Origin: Apoderus coryli
Lineage: Eukaryota; Arthropoda; Insecta; Coleoptera; Attelabidae
DNA: 64,000 nucleotides
Assembly: GCA_911728435.2 (NCBI GenBank)
Contig: OU452211.1
Location: 12,754,428-12,818,427 of the forward strand
Direction of reading: 5' to 3'
Positions 27,601-41,600 of the stretch are shown piece after piece. The first letter of the stretch is position 1. Each line of letters starts with the position of its first letter. The notes under the pieces were generated by a model, which saw only the letters and a list, made by a program, of their open reading frames with translations, had not been told where the DNA came from and did no database searches. A program made the position numbers and the translations under genes.

Positions 27601-30600
27601 CATTTGTCCTCTTGTTAACCGCATCCGTGGACATACTGTATATATGGAGACTATTAGTTTCATGAATTTTTTTTTATTTCACCTGAAATACTTGTTTTTG
27701 GTCATTTTATACATAAATAAACTGTTGCCCTCGAGGCACGAATAGCTCTCCATTTTTAAGTGTAAAAGTAATAATTTTTTGACCTTTTTGTCATTTATCT
27801 AAATTTAATAAATTTTTGTTTTATTTTCAGCTATTTTTTTGAAGTATCGGGTTTCGTTCATTTTTCCTCTCTTTGGAGGCACTTTTTATACGTACATATT
27901 TTAATTTCAGATCTTCTAGGCCAAGTTCTTGTACGCAAAATAATTGATTTTTTTAGTTTTATTATAAAATTTATTTTGCCCCCTTTTCTACTATTTACGA
28001 ACCCCTATGCAAACAAAATTGTTATGCTGTATGTTGTAGGTTATCTTATATCAAAGCTATATATAAGTAGCCAATTTTTCTGTTATATTTGGAAAAACAT
28101 TTTTTTTTTCGTTTTTAACCCTTTTTCGAACGCCTGTGTGAACCAGTTCATTTATGTAACATTTTTTAGGTTATACTCAATCACAACTACCAAAAATTAT
28201 TCCGTATTCCGAATAAGTTTAGGAAGTATATAATGTTTTTATTTTGACCCCTTTTACACTATTTACGAACGCCTATGAAAACAAGTTATTTATAACACAT
28301 TTTTTAGGTTATATTCTATAAAAGCTATAAATAACTAGTCAATATTTTTCTAACCTTTTTACCCCATTCTACACTTTTTTCGCATGTCAATGTGGTCTAA
28401 TTGTTTAGGTTAAATATTTTAGGTTATATTTAATTAAACGCAGAAAAAAATATTCCATATTTCGGATAAATTTAAGAACTACGATTTTTTAAATTTTTGA
28501 CCCCTCTTTTAAACCCCTTGCCTACACTCAATGTTAATCACCACCTATAAATATCCTGTAGTATTTCCGTACCAAATGTGGTTAAAATCCGTTAAAAAGT
28601 GATTTTTGAGTTATCACGGATACAAATTTTTTCTGACTTTTTTATAGGATTTTCACGGACGCCTATGGTACATTAATTTTTGTCGTGTATTTTTAACACC
28701 AATTCAACTAGTTAATTATAAAAAAAAAATTACATTTAATTTTTTTTATTTTACCCCTTTTTCTACTATTTACGAACGCCTATGTAAATAAAAATTTTAT
28801 GCTGCATTTTTTAGGTTATCTTATATCAAAGCTATATATAATTAGCCCATTTTTCTGGTATATTTGGGAAACATTTTTTTTTCGTTTTTGACCCTTTTTT
28901 AGACTATTTTCGAACCCCTGTATGAACCAATTCTTTTATGCAACATTTTTTCGGTTATATCCTATCACAACTATGAAGAATTATTCAATATTTCGGATAA
29001 GTTTAAGAACTATGGTTTTTTAAATTTTTGCACCCTCTTTTAAACCCCTTGCGTACGCTCAATGTTAATCACCACCTATAAATATCCTGTAGTATTTTCG
29101 TACCAAATGTGGTTAGAATCCGTTAAGTGGTTTTTGAGTTATCACGGATTCAAATTTTTTCTGACCCTTTTATAGAATTTTCACGGACGCCTATGGTATA
29201 TTAATTTTTGTCGTGGATTTTTAACACCAATTCAACTAGTTAAATATAAAAATTTTTACATTTTATTTTTTTTTTTTTACCCCTTTTTCTACTATTTACA
29301 AACGCCTATGTAAATAAAAATTTTATGCTGCATTTTTTAGGTTATCTTATATCAAAGCTATATATAATTATCCAATTTTTCTGGTATATTTGGAAAACAT
29401 TTTTTTTTCGTTCTTGACCCTTTTTTTAGACTATTTTCGAACGCCTGTGTGAACCAATTCTTTTATGTAACATTTTTTAGGTTATATTCTATCACAACTA
29501 TAAAAAATTATTCCATATTTCGAATAAGTTTAGGAAATATCTATTTTTTTATATTTTGACCCCTTTCCACTATTTACGAACGCCTATGAAAGTAAGTTAT
29601 TTATGACACATTTTATAGGTTATATTCTATTAAAGCTATAAATAATTAGTTAATATTTCTGCTATGTTTAAGAAGTACGTTTTTTTAAAATATTTTTTAC
29701 CCCATTTTACACTATTTTCGAACGCCAATGTGGTCTAATATTTTAGGTTATATTCAATTAAATGCGTAAAAAAATATGCAGTATTTCGAATAAGTTTAAG
29801 AACTATGAATTTTTTTAATTTTTGAACCCTCTTTTAAACCCTTTGCCTACGCACAATGTTTCCCAAAATCTAATCAGCTCCTTGCCATGTCCAATAGTAT
29901 ATTTGTACCAAATTTGGTTAAAATCTGTTAAGCGGTTTTTGCGTTTTCGTCATTTTTTAAAATGACTAAATTTTATATACTATGACAACACAATTATTTT
30001 AAGTTTTTTCAATAAGAAAATGTTTTATATTTTAATTTTATAAGATTTTATTCCAATAATTTCCACTAATTGTTTGTATATGTTTATATAATCCATGCCA
30101 TACTGTTTTTGACTTTAACTAAAATGACTCCGTGACTGTTTATTATGAGCCACTGATGATGGAAACTTAGTTTTCCGAAACATGTCTGGCGCTGCATGCT
30201 GATTGCATACTAATATATGAATAGTTTGGTGGAGTAGACGTTGTTTTATTTGTGTCTTACACATTCAACTCCTCTCGAAGATGGATTACTTCAGCAAAAA
30301 AAAAAAAAAAATAACAATAAATTATTGCCGTTGTTCGTAATTAATGGGCATTTAAACTCAAATCAATACAGTCTTTTCCTACACAACCGTCTGCCCGAAT
30401 TTATTGAGGATGTGAATATTGTTCAAAACATGTGGTATCAACATGACGGTGCCCCTGCGCACCGTGCTAGGCAAGTAACTAAAGTTTTAAATCAACTGTT
30501 TGGAAACAATTTGATTGGTTTGGGAGGTTCCATTGAGTGGCCTCCAAGATGTCCGGATCTGAATCCGCTCGACTTCTTTTTCATGAAACACTTGGTTTAC

Positions 30601-33600
30601 AGTGTACCATTTATAAATGAAAACCAACTACTGGAGATGAAGCTGCTAGGAAAATAAGAAACAATCATAATATCCTTATTAGAGCTACAAATTCATTAGT
30701 TGAAAGATGTAAAATGTGCATAACTGTCAATGGAGGGCAGTTGTTATTAATTTTCTTATTTTAATATCGAGTTTATTGTTAAATTTTTAATTGTACTGAT
30801 AGGTCTTAAAATTTGTTGTTAAGTAATTTGTTATTATTAAATCGTTTTCCACGGTGACTTTGATTTTTCATTTTGATTTCTGGTAAACGTTATTTTGATT
30901 TAAATCTACCATTAACTTGCAATTTATCGGTTTCCATAAAAATGGTAGAAACCACAACATCGACGTAATTAACTTTTTTGTAGCTTATAAGTTGCTATTT
31001 TTAAAAAAGTAATGAACAGTTAATGAAAGCCAAAATAATTCAGAATATTTTAGGTCGTCTGTTCTCAAATGCATGTAAAATTGTGTCAAAATCTGTTGGC
31101 TAGTTTTTGAGAATTTAACAAAAAAGTAAATTTGACCACTAAATTTGGACACCCTGTATCTCGATAACGAAGCATTTGCGGACAAGGGTTCAATAGCAAA
31201 AATTGCTTGAATTATTTTCAGGAATCTCCAGTTTTCGTTTGTTGCAACCATAATGAATCACCCTGTATAGCTTTGATATAAGATAACCTGCAACATGCAG
31301 CATAACAATTTTGTTTACATAGGCGTTCGTAAATAGTAGAAAAGGAGGCAAAATAAATTTTATAATAAAAAAAATCAACTATTTTGCGTATAAGAAATTG
31401 GCGTAGAAGATCTGATATATAAAATATGTAATATGTACGTATAAATAGTGCCTCCAAAGAGAAGAAAAAGGAACAAAACCCGATATTTAAAAAAAATAGC
31501 TAATGTCTAAAACAAAAAAAATATAAGTATATAAATTTTAGATAAATGACAACAAGGTAATAAAATTATTAGTTTTACACTTAAATATGGAGAGCTATTC
31601 GTGCCTCGAGGGCAACAGTTTATTATAACTATAAAATGGAGATAGCAGTTAGAATATGAATCGATTACAATACAAATATGGAGTTGGCAGGTTTTTTCAC
31701 TTGGTGCAAAAAATGAGTTAATTAGAATAAAAAGTGTAATCTTAATAATAAACTTTATTCAAAAAATACATATTTTAAATAAGTAATAAAGAAATAAATA
31801 CAAGAAACCATTCGTGTGGAATGTTATCATAATATTCGTTAAAATTTTCAGTCTCTCTTGATAGAAATTGTTGTTGATCCAATGGACAGGTTTCAAACCT
31901 AAAAAAGGTGTAATCTAAATATTTGACAACATATGGACGAGGTTTCTTGCAGGTTACTTTGCAAATATTTACATATTCTGCGGGCACATTAATGTTGCGA
32001 CTTCTGATACACCTCTCAATTGTTGAATCCATTGCGTCTAGCTTCATCTGAGTGTGCCCTACCTCAAGGTATTTTTGTACAATTGTTACTGTAGTAGTAC
32101 TAATTAACCGGAGTTATATATAGATAGGATAATGAATGCAGAGAGTATTATCCCGTCTAAACCCTAATAAGATAATTAATATTACTATATACTAGGTTCG
32201 AATTTAATACATAATATTTAACGAGCGGTAATCTAGATGTTGCGTAATTCTCAAAGACTCAACCAAATTATGATAGTCAAAAGAATAATAACAGAATCAA
32301 ATTATTAAATGAAAGAAACAAACAACTAATAGCTAATCAAACCTTTTTTTAGATGTCACAGCAACTTTGGCGTCGTTCACAACACTTCAACTTTGTTTAA
32401 CATTACTGTTTCAAGACTTATTCATTTTGTGTCCCCACGTAATAAAACTCAATCTCTTTATAGGGGATAACTTTATGTTTATTTAAAATTAAGAATAAAA
32501 GAAAGGAATAATTATTAAAAGAAAATTTAAATCTAAATTACAACTAGACAAAATCAAGAAAAAGAAACAAACTAAAACATAGAATAATCAACAATTGATT
32601 AATTGAACAAAACTCTTATTTAACTAATATTTAATCTTAATAAAGACTTAGCATAATGGAAATCGATGTAATTACGAATAATTTACATTGATTTCCACTT
32701 AAATGTCTTCAGTTATTTTGTATTAGCAAAAGAAAAAGATAATACGAAACTAAAATAAAAATTAAGCAATTATACCAATAATTCAGCTTTGATAGACTTC
32801 TGAATAAAATCTCAAAAAAATAAGTAAAATAAAATAAAAGAATTTTTGTAATCAGAAAAATGAACTTATATTATTATAAATCTTAAAACAGCTTATAAGA
32901 AAATATATTTAGAAGTGACTTACTTGGATCTCGAACAAGAACTGACTTTTTAATTGAAAAGAACTAGCGAGGTACTTTGTTTCAGAACGTTACTCTGATT
33001 ACCTCCCCTATTATGCCTCAAAAGAGGGATGATAGCCAATAGGAATTCGAAGACGCCAGTTTCAGAGCGCAACCCTTGCGCAGCGTTAGAATAAAGCACT
33101 AATTATTGATTTTCTACTCTTTAGTCGTACTTTTATTTTCTGTTATTCGATGTGGTTCAAGCGTATCTCCAGAGATGGCGATACGAGGTTTAATTCTGTG
33201 AAATTATGAATAATATTTTCACGATTCAATTCAATTGGTATAATTGCTTCAAGATACTAACTATGATTCGACGTGATGTAGATATTTCTCTTGATTTAAA
33301 TGTGAGGACATTTTGCCGTAATATAGCAACTATATTAGTGACAAGATATAGCTCATAAATAAAGCAAGAGTCTTTAACTCAGTTCGAAAAAAAGACTGCC
33401 CAAGACTCATCCATAACTATTGATATTATTATTATTATTGTTATTATTATTATTATCCCCTTGGGTAGAGTCAGACATTGGGAAGCAAAAAAAAAACCAA
33501 GTAATTAATATCAACATTCCATTGATCATAACGTATTCCTTAATTTAAACAATTTATAAACGTATCCACCATGTTTAGTGAAAGCAATTCTTGAGCAAAT

Positions 33601-36600
33601 CGGCAACACTGTTACCGAATAAATATCTGTAGAGTACGTAATAAACATTCTTATCTTAAAAACAAAATATTTTAAAACATCGATAAGTGTTAGACCCCCT
33701 ATAGTTTTTAGGGTACGTTCGTATTTATGTTTACAAAAAAAAAGAACATCCTTTCCACAATCTATGGGAATATTTCGTCTTATTATGAATATATATATAA
33801 TGAAAAAAAAGGGCATGTTTGACATTGAAAATTCTCGGAAAGAAAACAATCTGCCACCCATGCATTCTAGAATTGCGTAATCTGTAAGCTTGCCAGTGGC
33901 GGGTTCTATTTTGTTACATTACGTTATGCTAAGTTTATAGCTGCGTTTGCAATCACGTTATTCCTTCTGGTACGTGCAAACTAGAGTAATTACAAGTTTA
34001 TATTATTTATTTTATTAAAATTGGTGAACTGGAAATAAATTATAATATTTATTATGTTTTTAGGGTTTACCATGGACTGAACACACAATCGAGAAGGCAT
34101 ATACGTATTTATTAGAAGATTTACCTCTTGATGCTAGTGCTCCTGGTGGTATGGTACGTTACAGAAAATCCTTAACTTTGAGTTTATTTTTCAAAGCTTT
34201 TCTGGATATTTCTGGAATACTGAGAAGCGATATTAATCAGAGGAAAAATTGTAATTTAAATGCGACGCAAAAGTCATTAATTAAAAGCGGTCAGTATTAT
34301 AAAGTTGCACCGAAATCGCAACACAAATTTGATACGATTCAACGTCCCATTGTGCATGTTAATGCTTACAAGCAAGCTACAGGTAATACTTTATTATATT
34401 TAAATGAATATTTATAAATTTTGGCACTGTTCTTATGGCAAGTTTACTATAAACTAACATCTTCTTTAAGTAGAGGACTCATCTTTCTTTCTAACAAAGT
34501 AAGATAAGATCTTCGGGCGAATCTCACAAGAGCGAGACTCACTACTCCAGGTCAAACTTTCTGTATAGTTCTGGTTAACCTCATCACTTAATCATACACA
34601 GAAAAAAAAACCTTGGTTCAGATAGATAAAAAACGTAAGCACCACAGGGACAGCCAAAACCTTGTCTACCCCTTCTAGAAAAATTTACTGGATAGACATT
34701 ATGTCATTTAGATAATATTCTTGAATAGTTTACATATGCTTCTTGTCTAAAAGAGACAAACACTTTTTGTCATTTAAATAAAAATATATTGTATGCCAGC
34801 ATTTAGTAATTTTAGTAATGTAGAAAAATTTACTGGATAGACATTATGTCATTTAGATACTATTCTTGAATAGTTTACATATGCTCCTTGTCTGGGAGAG
34901 ACAAACACTATTTGTCATTTAAATAAAAGTATATTGTATGCTAGCAAAGTTTACTAGTTATTTTAGTGATGATACTCGTTTAATGTCTATCCAGTAAATT
35001 TTTCTACATTACTAAAATAACTAATAAACTTTGCTAACATACAATATATTTTTATTTAAATGACAAATAGTGTTTGTCTCTCTTCTAGTAATTTTTTCTA
35101 GAAGGGGTAGACAAGATTTGGGGGTCCCTGTGGTGCTTACGTTTTTTATCTATCTGAACCACCATCAGGTTTTTAGTGCGACTCTTATTTATTTATTTTT
35201 TTAAAATAAACTTAAGCCTACTGAAAATTTTGTATTAGGTATAAGTAATATAAGCTAGGTATATATAGTCAAACTTCAATCTACACATGTTAAAGTGGGT
35301 AGGTATAATGCGGCTGAATCCTTTGCCGGAATTCCTGAGAATATTGCTCAGCACATAAACAACTAGGGTTGGTTGATCTTGGAAACGGTCGGAGTGACAA
35401 TGTCGGTTAACTTAGAGAAAAGTTGTACAATTTAAACACCTTTTAAACGGTGTTTTCAAAAGTAAAGTAAATTTAGCAGTTTTCGAGAATTTCTTAAAAA
35501 TCAATTTTTTGCGATATTAGTTTTTATTGATTTCAGACATTATTTTTACAGATATATAAAAAAAATGAAAAGCACTTTCTCATTGTTGCTCTTTGAGGAG
35601 ACTCGACGTTTCGTTTTCGAAATACCATCAACTTCGATTTTTTAAATACGGCCCTTGATTTTCTATTGTTAAATTTAAAGCCATTTTCAATTCAAAAATA
35701 GGTGGTTTAAACAACTTTTCAGTGTTTTTAGTTGTTATTTAAACTTTATCAAGAAAAATCGCCATAGTTTGGGACTTAACTGACTGAATGCAGAGTATAG
35801 GTATACCTAATTAGTAATTTTGGCAATAAAATTCTTTCGACGTTAATCAAAATTATTTATTATTATTTGCCAATTTATTTCTGTCAGCACATTTTATTCT
35901 GTACGCAGTTTTTTAAATTTAGTTAAAATTTTTGTGCTTTTTGAAATTATTAAAGAAACGCCTTTCTTTCTTTTACGCAAAATAAGTGCCAAACTATGGC
36001 GGTTTTTCTTGAAGTTTAAATAACAGCTAAAAATACTGAAAACTTGTTGAAACCATTCCTTTACATCTATTTTTGTTTTGAAAATGGCTTTAAATTTAAC
36101 AATAAAAAATCGAGGGCCGTATTTAAAAAATCGAAGTTGATGGTTTTTCAAAAACGAAACGTCGTAATGAAAATTTGTAAACGCTATATTATTTTCATAA
36201 AAAAGTAACAATGAGAGCTTTTAAGTTTTTTATATCAGTAAAAATAATGTCAGAAATCAATAAAAACTAAAATCGCAAAAAAATTGCATTTTCTTAAAAA
36301 AATACGGCTTTGTAAAATATAGTTTATACCTAATTCATTTTCTACTATAAATATTATACATTTCAAGATCTACTAACTAGGTACTAGGTAGTTATCTAAT
36401 TTGGGGACAAATAAACCTAAAATGTAAGTATTGGCTATTTAAAAAAAAATCGAGTTTTTCCGAAAAACAATGACGCTGAAACAAAAAAAAAATATCAAAG
36501 AAACTTTAGATTCCTTATGAGGAAACTAAGTAAAATAACAGATTCTACCGGTACGTACGAGGAATGATAAGACAATTCCAATCCACAACTCCTAATTCAC

Positions 36601-38564
36601 CGACATTGGTAAAATGGTAAACAAATCAATACATACCTACCTTTACAAAAGAAAGAAAAAAGTCATACCTAGCTAAAATATTTATGTAACTTCTTTTGAA
36701 AAACTGCATTAATTTGCTAAAAATTAATCCGTCCCTGGCAAATTAAATATATTATCGTGAACCCATCTAAACTATTGTTTACTTGCTGTAAATGGAGGAA
36801 TACCATATTAAGATTGACTAAATTAGAAAAAGTATTTTAAATTAGGATTAAGTACCTACTAAATAATACGTAACTAGATAGGTATTTATTGCCAAAGATT
36901 ATATCTGATATTGCCATAAAATAAGATTGTTTGCATTGGTCGTAAAATTATAAAAATAAATAATTAAATAATAATTATTATAATTTACTTACCGAGAAAA
37001 GTAACAACGAGCTCCCCCAGATTCCAGCTAATTAATATTTCTTTTGTTTCCTCCATTGTTATTAATAATATATGAATATTTAACAAAACTCAACACACCA
37101 AACTAATCACTAAGTACACTTAATTATGTTGGATGCACATTGGTATAATACATATCTGTTACTGTCTGTATACCTAGTCCGTCCTCACCACTTGTAGAAA
37201 TTGGCATATCAATATCTAGGTATACACTTACTATCAATAAATCCAAATTTAATATATTAAATTAAAATATCTTCAGATTAGAACACCAAATAACTAGATC
37301 CTAGTTAGAGCGACGCCAAGACTCTAATCAAAAAATACCAAAATGAAACCCCCTCCCTCTACACCAAGTGAGACGCGCTAGGTACAACGTGGTACACATA
37401 GAAGATGTTGTTGTCGGCACCTGCTTCTACAAAGGGTTTTAGGTACGTGGACTAGCAGCGGGGACAAACACATTAGGTAGAACGGGGAATAACCGTTGGC
37501 TGGAATAGAATGACGACTTATGTAGACAACTATAGGTTCCCATCTCTACCAGATAAAATAATTCGATAGGTATTTTGGAGGATAGAAATTTTGTAAATGA
37601 GAAGTATTAGGTAAAATAACTATTACACAGATTTAATTAAATCAGTGCCTATTTTAGCTATGTACTTACTTAGTTGTTAAAATCTTATTTATACTTAAAT
37701 ATTATAATGCACATACGTAGGTCCATTAATATACTAAAGCAGATAAATAAAATTTATAGGTAGGTAGGTATATGTTCCTATTAGAACTATTTTAGTTTTG
37801 GGTTTCATAAAACGATTTTTGAGAATAGTTAGGTACGTATAGGTACCTACCTAATTACCTCATTAAGTATTTTCTTAATAATAATAGCTACACCTAAGTG
37901 GGTACGTATGGAAATCTGTAGGTGTACAATACCTAATTCAAGCAGAATACCGAACTCATTTAGCGCAAATAAAATTTTATATAGGTTCACAATTTGAAAT
38001 CTTATTTAACTAATGCACATACAAGTCTCGTTTAGATGACAAGATATCAGCTTAGTAGGAAAAATTGTCGTTTTTAGATAATGTAGCTACTCATACTTGA
38101 TAACTACATTTACTACTTTAACAAAAATTTTGCGAAAACTAGCAAATTCACCTCTAAATAATATTTTTTATTTGGATAAACCAAGTTTTTTTTTTCTGTG
38201 TGGTTAACCTCATCACTTAATCATAGTACCATTCTGTGTTTGCAACCTATATTATCATTAAAATTGTTTCATATTTTTTTAGGTGAAGCTGAATATTGTG
38301 ATGATATACCGTCATTCGAAAATGAACTTTACTTTGCATTTGTACTAAGCACCAAAGCACATGCGTATATTAGAAATATTGATACAAGTGAAGCAATGAA
38401 AATTTCAGGTGTCGTGGGTTTTGTCTCGGCTAAAGATGTTGCAGCTCAAAAACTTTTCACAGGAGTAATTGTACAGGTCAGATTAAGAAATATCAGTGTA
38501 ATTTAATTTTTTACATAGACCGCATTGAATTCGTCAGGTTTTACCTCAAATTACATTTTATTAT

Positions 38565-38602
<38 letters not shown>

Positions 38603-41600
38603 AAAACTTATTAATTTATCGACCGTACAATATCAATTCTACTTAAGGAATTATCGGGTAAGCGGTCTGTGAATAAAAAGTAACTCTTTTTTCTTTTTTA
38701 TTTACTCAATATTTCGACGTAATTCACGTCTTCATCAAAGATCGTCAAGTTCAGCTGTCGACTGCCAGTCGAACTTGATGCACTTGATATCAAATATCAA
38801 GAAAAATTATTTTTATTTGTAAAATTCACAAATTGATGTGTTTGTATGTCTTCAAATTAACTACTCTAATCTTTGTACTCCTGATGAAGACGTGAATTAC
38901 GTCGAAATATTGAGTAAATAAAAAAGAAAAAGGAGTTACTTTTTATTCACAGACCGCTTACCCGATAATTCCTTAAGTAGAATTTATATATTATAATATA
39001 TATATATATATATTATATATATTTTTCAAATATGTGATTTTTTATAAAATAATAACAGATTCAATAAAAAGACGCTTTTAGTATATTTTTTATAGATATT
39101 TATGTCAACAATTGCATTGCATTAGTCTGTAACCATTTTGAATTAGCCGGTATTATTTACATTCAGAAAGAATACTAATTTTATAGCCCAATCCAAATGA
39201 ATCCCAATATGCTATTCAAATTTTTACTGGTTCGATTCAAGTTTTACGAGCGGGTTCAATTCAAGTTTTAATTAAAGAAGAACAAACAAAGAATATCAAC
39301 TTTATTAATCTGTATTGAAGTAATGTAAAATTACTCACCTTTTATGATTCTGGATCTCTGTCGGTCACCCACTTTTTATTTAAAAGGAAAACAATAATTA
39401 AATGACACTTCTATCAACAACATAACGAAAACTTTATTTGAAATAAAACGCAAAGGTTTTGGGCTCAAAACAACTTTTTTTTAATTATTAGAAAGACAGC
39501 ATTTGAAATAGTATATTTCAAAAAAAAAATCTGCGGTAAAACCATTATTAAAGCCAAAAATCAAAATTTAATTCCCATAAAATTGGACTTTTTCACGTAT
39601 TACATGCCTGGTAATATTGTCACTTTTTCCATAAAGATTGAAGAAAAATATGATATTTTAACAATAGGTTATCTTCTATAGTCATTTATTTACCTAACTA
39701 ATGCACCAATGTTTAATAAAACACATACAACACATTTGCAATCTAAAAAAATAAAATAGTATGTAAAATGTAAACAGAATTCTAAATTAGACCAACGAAG
39801 TGAAGTTTGGTGCGTAAAAAATATTTGAGATTAGTAATATTGCAATGTTGCCAGATTGTAATAATAAGTTACCATTACATATATTTAAAAAAACAGACGT
39901 TGAATACGACTAACAGTATACGCACTTTCCGAATCATAACATCCTCGACCAACGCCCGTTATTGAGCGCCTCAGATCAGTGCTTTTCCCTTACCGACGAC
40001 TTTCCCCGTCTTGAGTTCATCCTATGCTAATACAACTGGATAATCATAAATAAATCACCACCGTTAAAACATAGACGTTGAATACGACTACCAGTATACG
40101 CACTTTCCGAATCATAACATCTTCGACCAACGCCCGTCATTGAGCGCCTCAGATCAGTACTTTTCCCTTACCGACGACTTTCCCCGTCTTGAGTTCATCC
40201 TATGCTAATACAACTGGATAATCATAAATAAATCACCACCGTTAAAACATAGACGTTGAATACGACTACCAGTATACGCACTCTCCGTATCATAACATCC
40301 TCGACTAACGCCCGTTATTGAGCGCCTCAGATCAGTGCTTTTCCCTTACCGACGACTTTCCCCGTCTTGTGTTCGTACTCAACTACTCCAACTACCTACC
40401 TACTTTATTCTAAAATTATAAATACAAAAGTTAAAAAATATTAGTTATAAAATCAAAACTATCCAACTATCTACTTTGTTCTAAAATTATAACTGGCAAC
40501 GTCGCGGTATGAAAGACCAGTACTAATATCGAATATTTCGTACACAGCTAACTTCACTTCGATGGAAAAAGAAATTAACCTATTACTAAAATTTAACAAT
40601 TTGTTTATATTTTACATACTATTTTATTTTTTAGATTGCAAATTTGTTTTATGTGTTTTATTAAACGCTGGTGCATTAATTACGTAAATAAACGCCTATG
40701 GAAGATAAATTAGTGTTAAAATAACATATTTTGATTCAATCTTTATAGAAAAAATGACAAATTACTATGTGTGTAAAAGGTGAAAAAGTGTATTTTTATG
40801 GGACTTAAATTTTGATTTTTGGCTTTAATAATGGTTTTTCCGCAGATTTTTTTTTTAAATGTACTATTTCAAATGATGTCTTTCTAATAAATACGAAGAA
40901 ACCAGAAGATTCCACTGTCCCTAAAGTCGACTCGAGCCCTAATTTAATAATTAAAATTAATAAAGAAAATGAATAACAACAAAGAAATAAATATGTATAA
41001 ATAAAAAAAAGAATATAACAATTAAACGAGAATAAAAATTTAGAAGAAAATCTGATTCATAAATGTGCAACTTAAAATAGGAAAATTAATTAATTACGAA
41101 TTATTATATTAATTTCCATACGAAACTTTAATTACAATTGAAAACTTAATTTATTTCAATTGCTAAAAGAAACAACTTAATCTTTATAAAAATTGATTGG
41201 AAACAAAAAGGCCTTCAATTATGTTGGAGATTTTTCAGGAGATCAACAATAATGACTTCTTAATCTCCGGAAAAGCTAACTGGATGAAAACCCATGTTCA
41301 TATTCTCGGCGCCCTTTATATGTATTCTTTGTTATGGGAAACCTTGTTAACTCCCCAACTCCTAGCTTCTGTATATATAATAATAAAAGTCCGACATTTA
41401 ATTTACATGAAGGTATTTCGATGTTCAAAAGTGAGACCACACTGTATTTAAAACATTTAATTCTTCGAACAAGAAAACACGGTCCATCTGTTTCTAAAAG
41501 TTGAACAAAGAAAAAAACAAAAATTATATATTTTTGTTATTCATGTACCTAATTGCAGACGTATTTATTGCTTTTGGTAAAACCCATATCAATAAACGAT

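Larger units (their letters stand above)
34597..38200 (+). mobile_element. Element family A, complete copy 1 (3,604 bp)
   Basis: Starts CACAGAAAAAAAAACCTTGG and ends with the inverse form (CCAAG, T-run, CTGTG), a ~22 bp TIR. Inside are two large hairpins: one at 34602-35162 (arms share CGTAAGCACCACAGGGAC and TAGAAGGGGTAGACAAG in inverse) and one at about 35480-36300. The left hairpin also holds a ~148-bp direct repeat (GAAAAATTTACTGGATAGAC at about 34678 and 34825). The right half is AT-rich and non-coding. The only conserved ORF (105 codons, antisense, 35894-36211) lies in a hairpin arm and has no known domain. Colinear with 56247-59814. Confidence 0.92.

Noticed and set aside
35894..36211. 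105-codon ORF conserved in both element A copies (also 57506-57823) as a real protein
   Set aside because: It lies in a hairpin arm, is basic and low-complexity, has no known domain, and conservation is explained by overall copy identity. Kept only as an observation.
34597..38200. Element A as a solo LTR or LTR retrotransposon
   Set aside because: The termini are inverted (CACAG/CTGTG) rather than direct long terminal repeats, and no primer site or gag-pol is present.
38567..38600. (TA)n tract as a CRISPR-like or regulatory array
   Set aside because: A simple dinucleotide microsatellite in an insect intron; no spacer structure.
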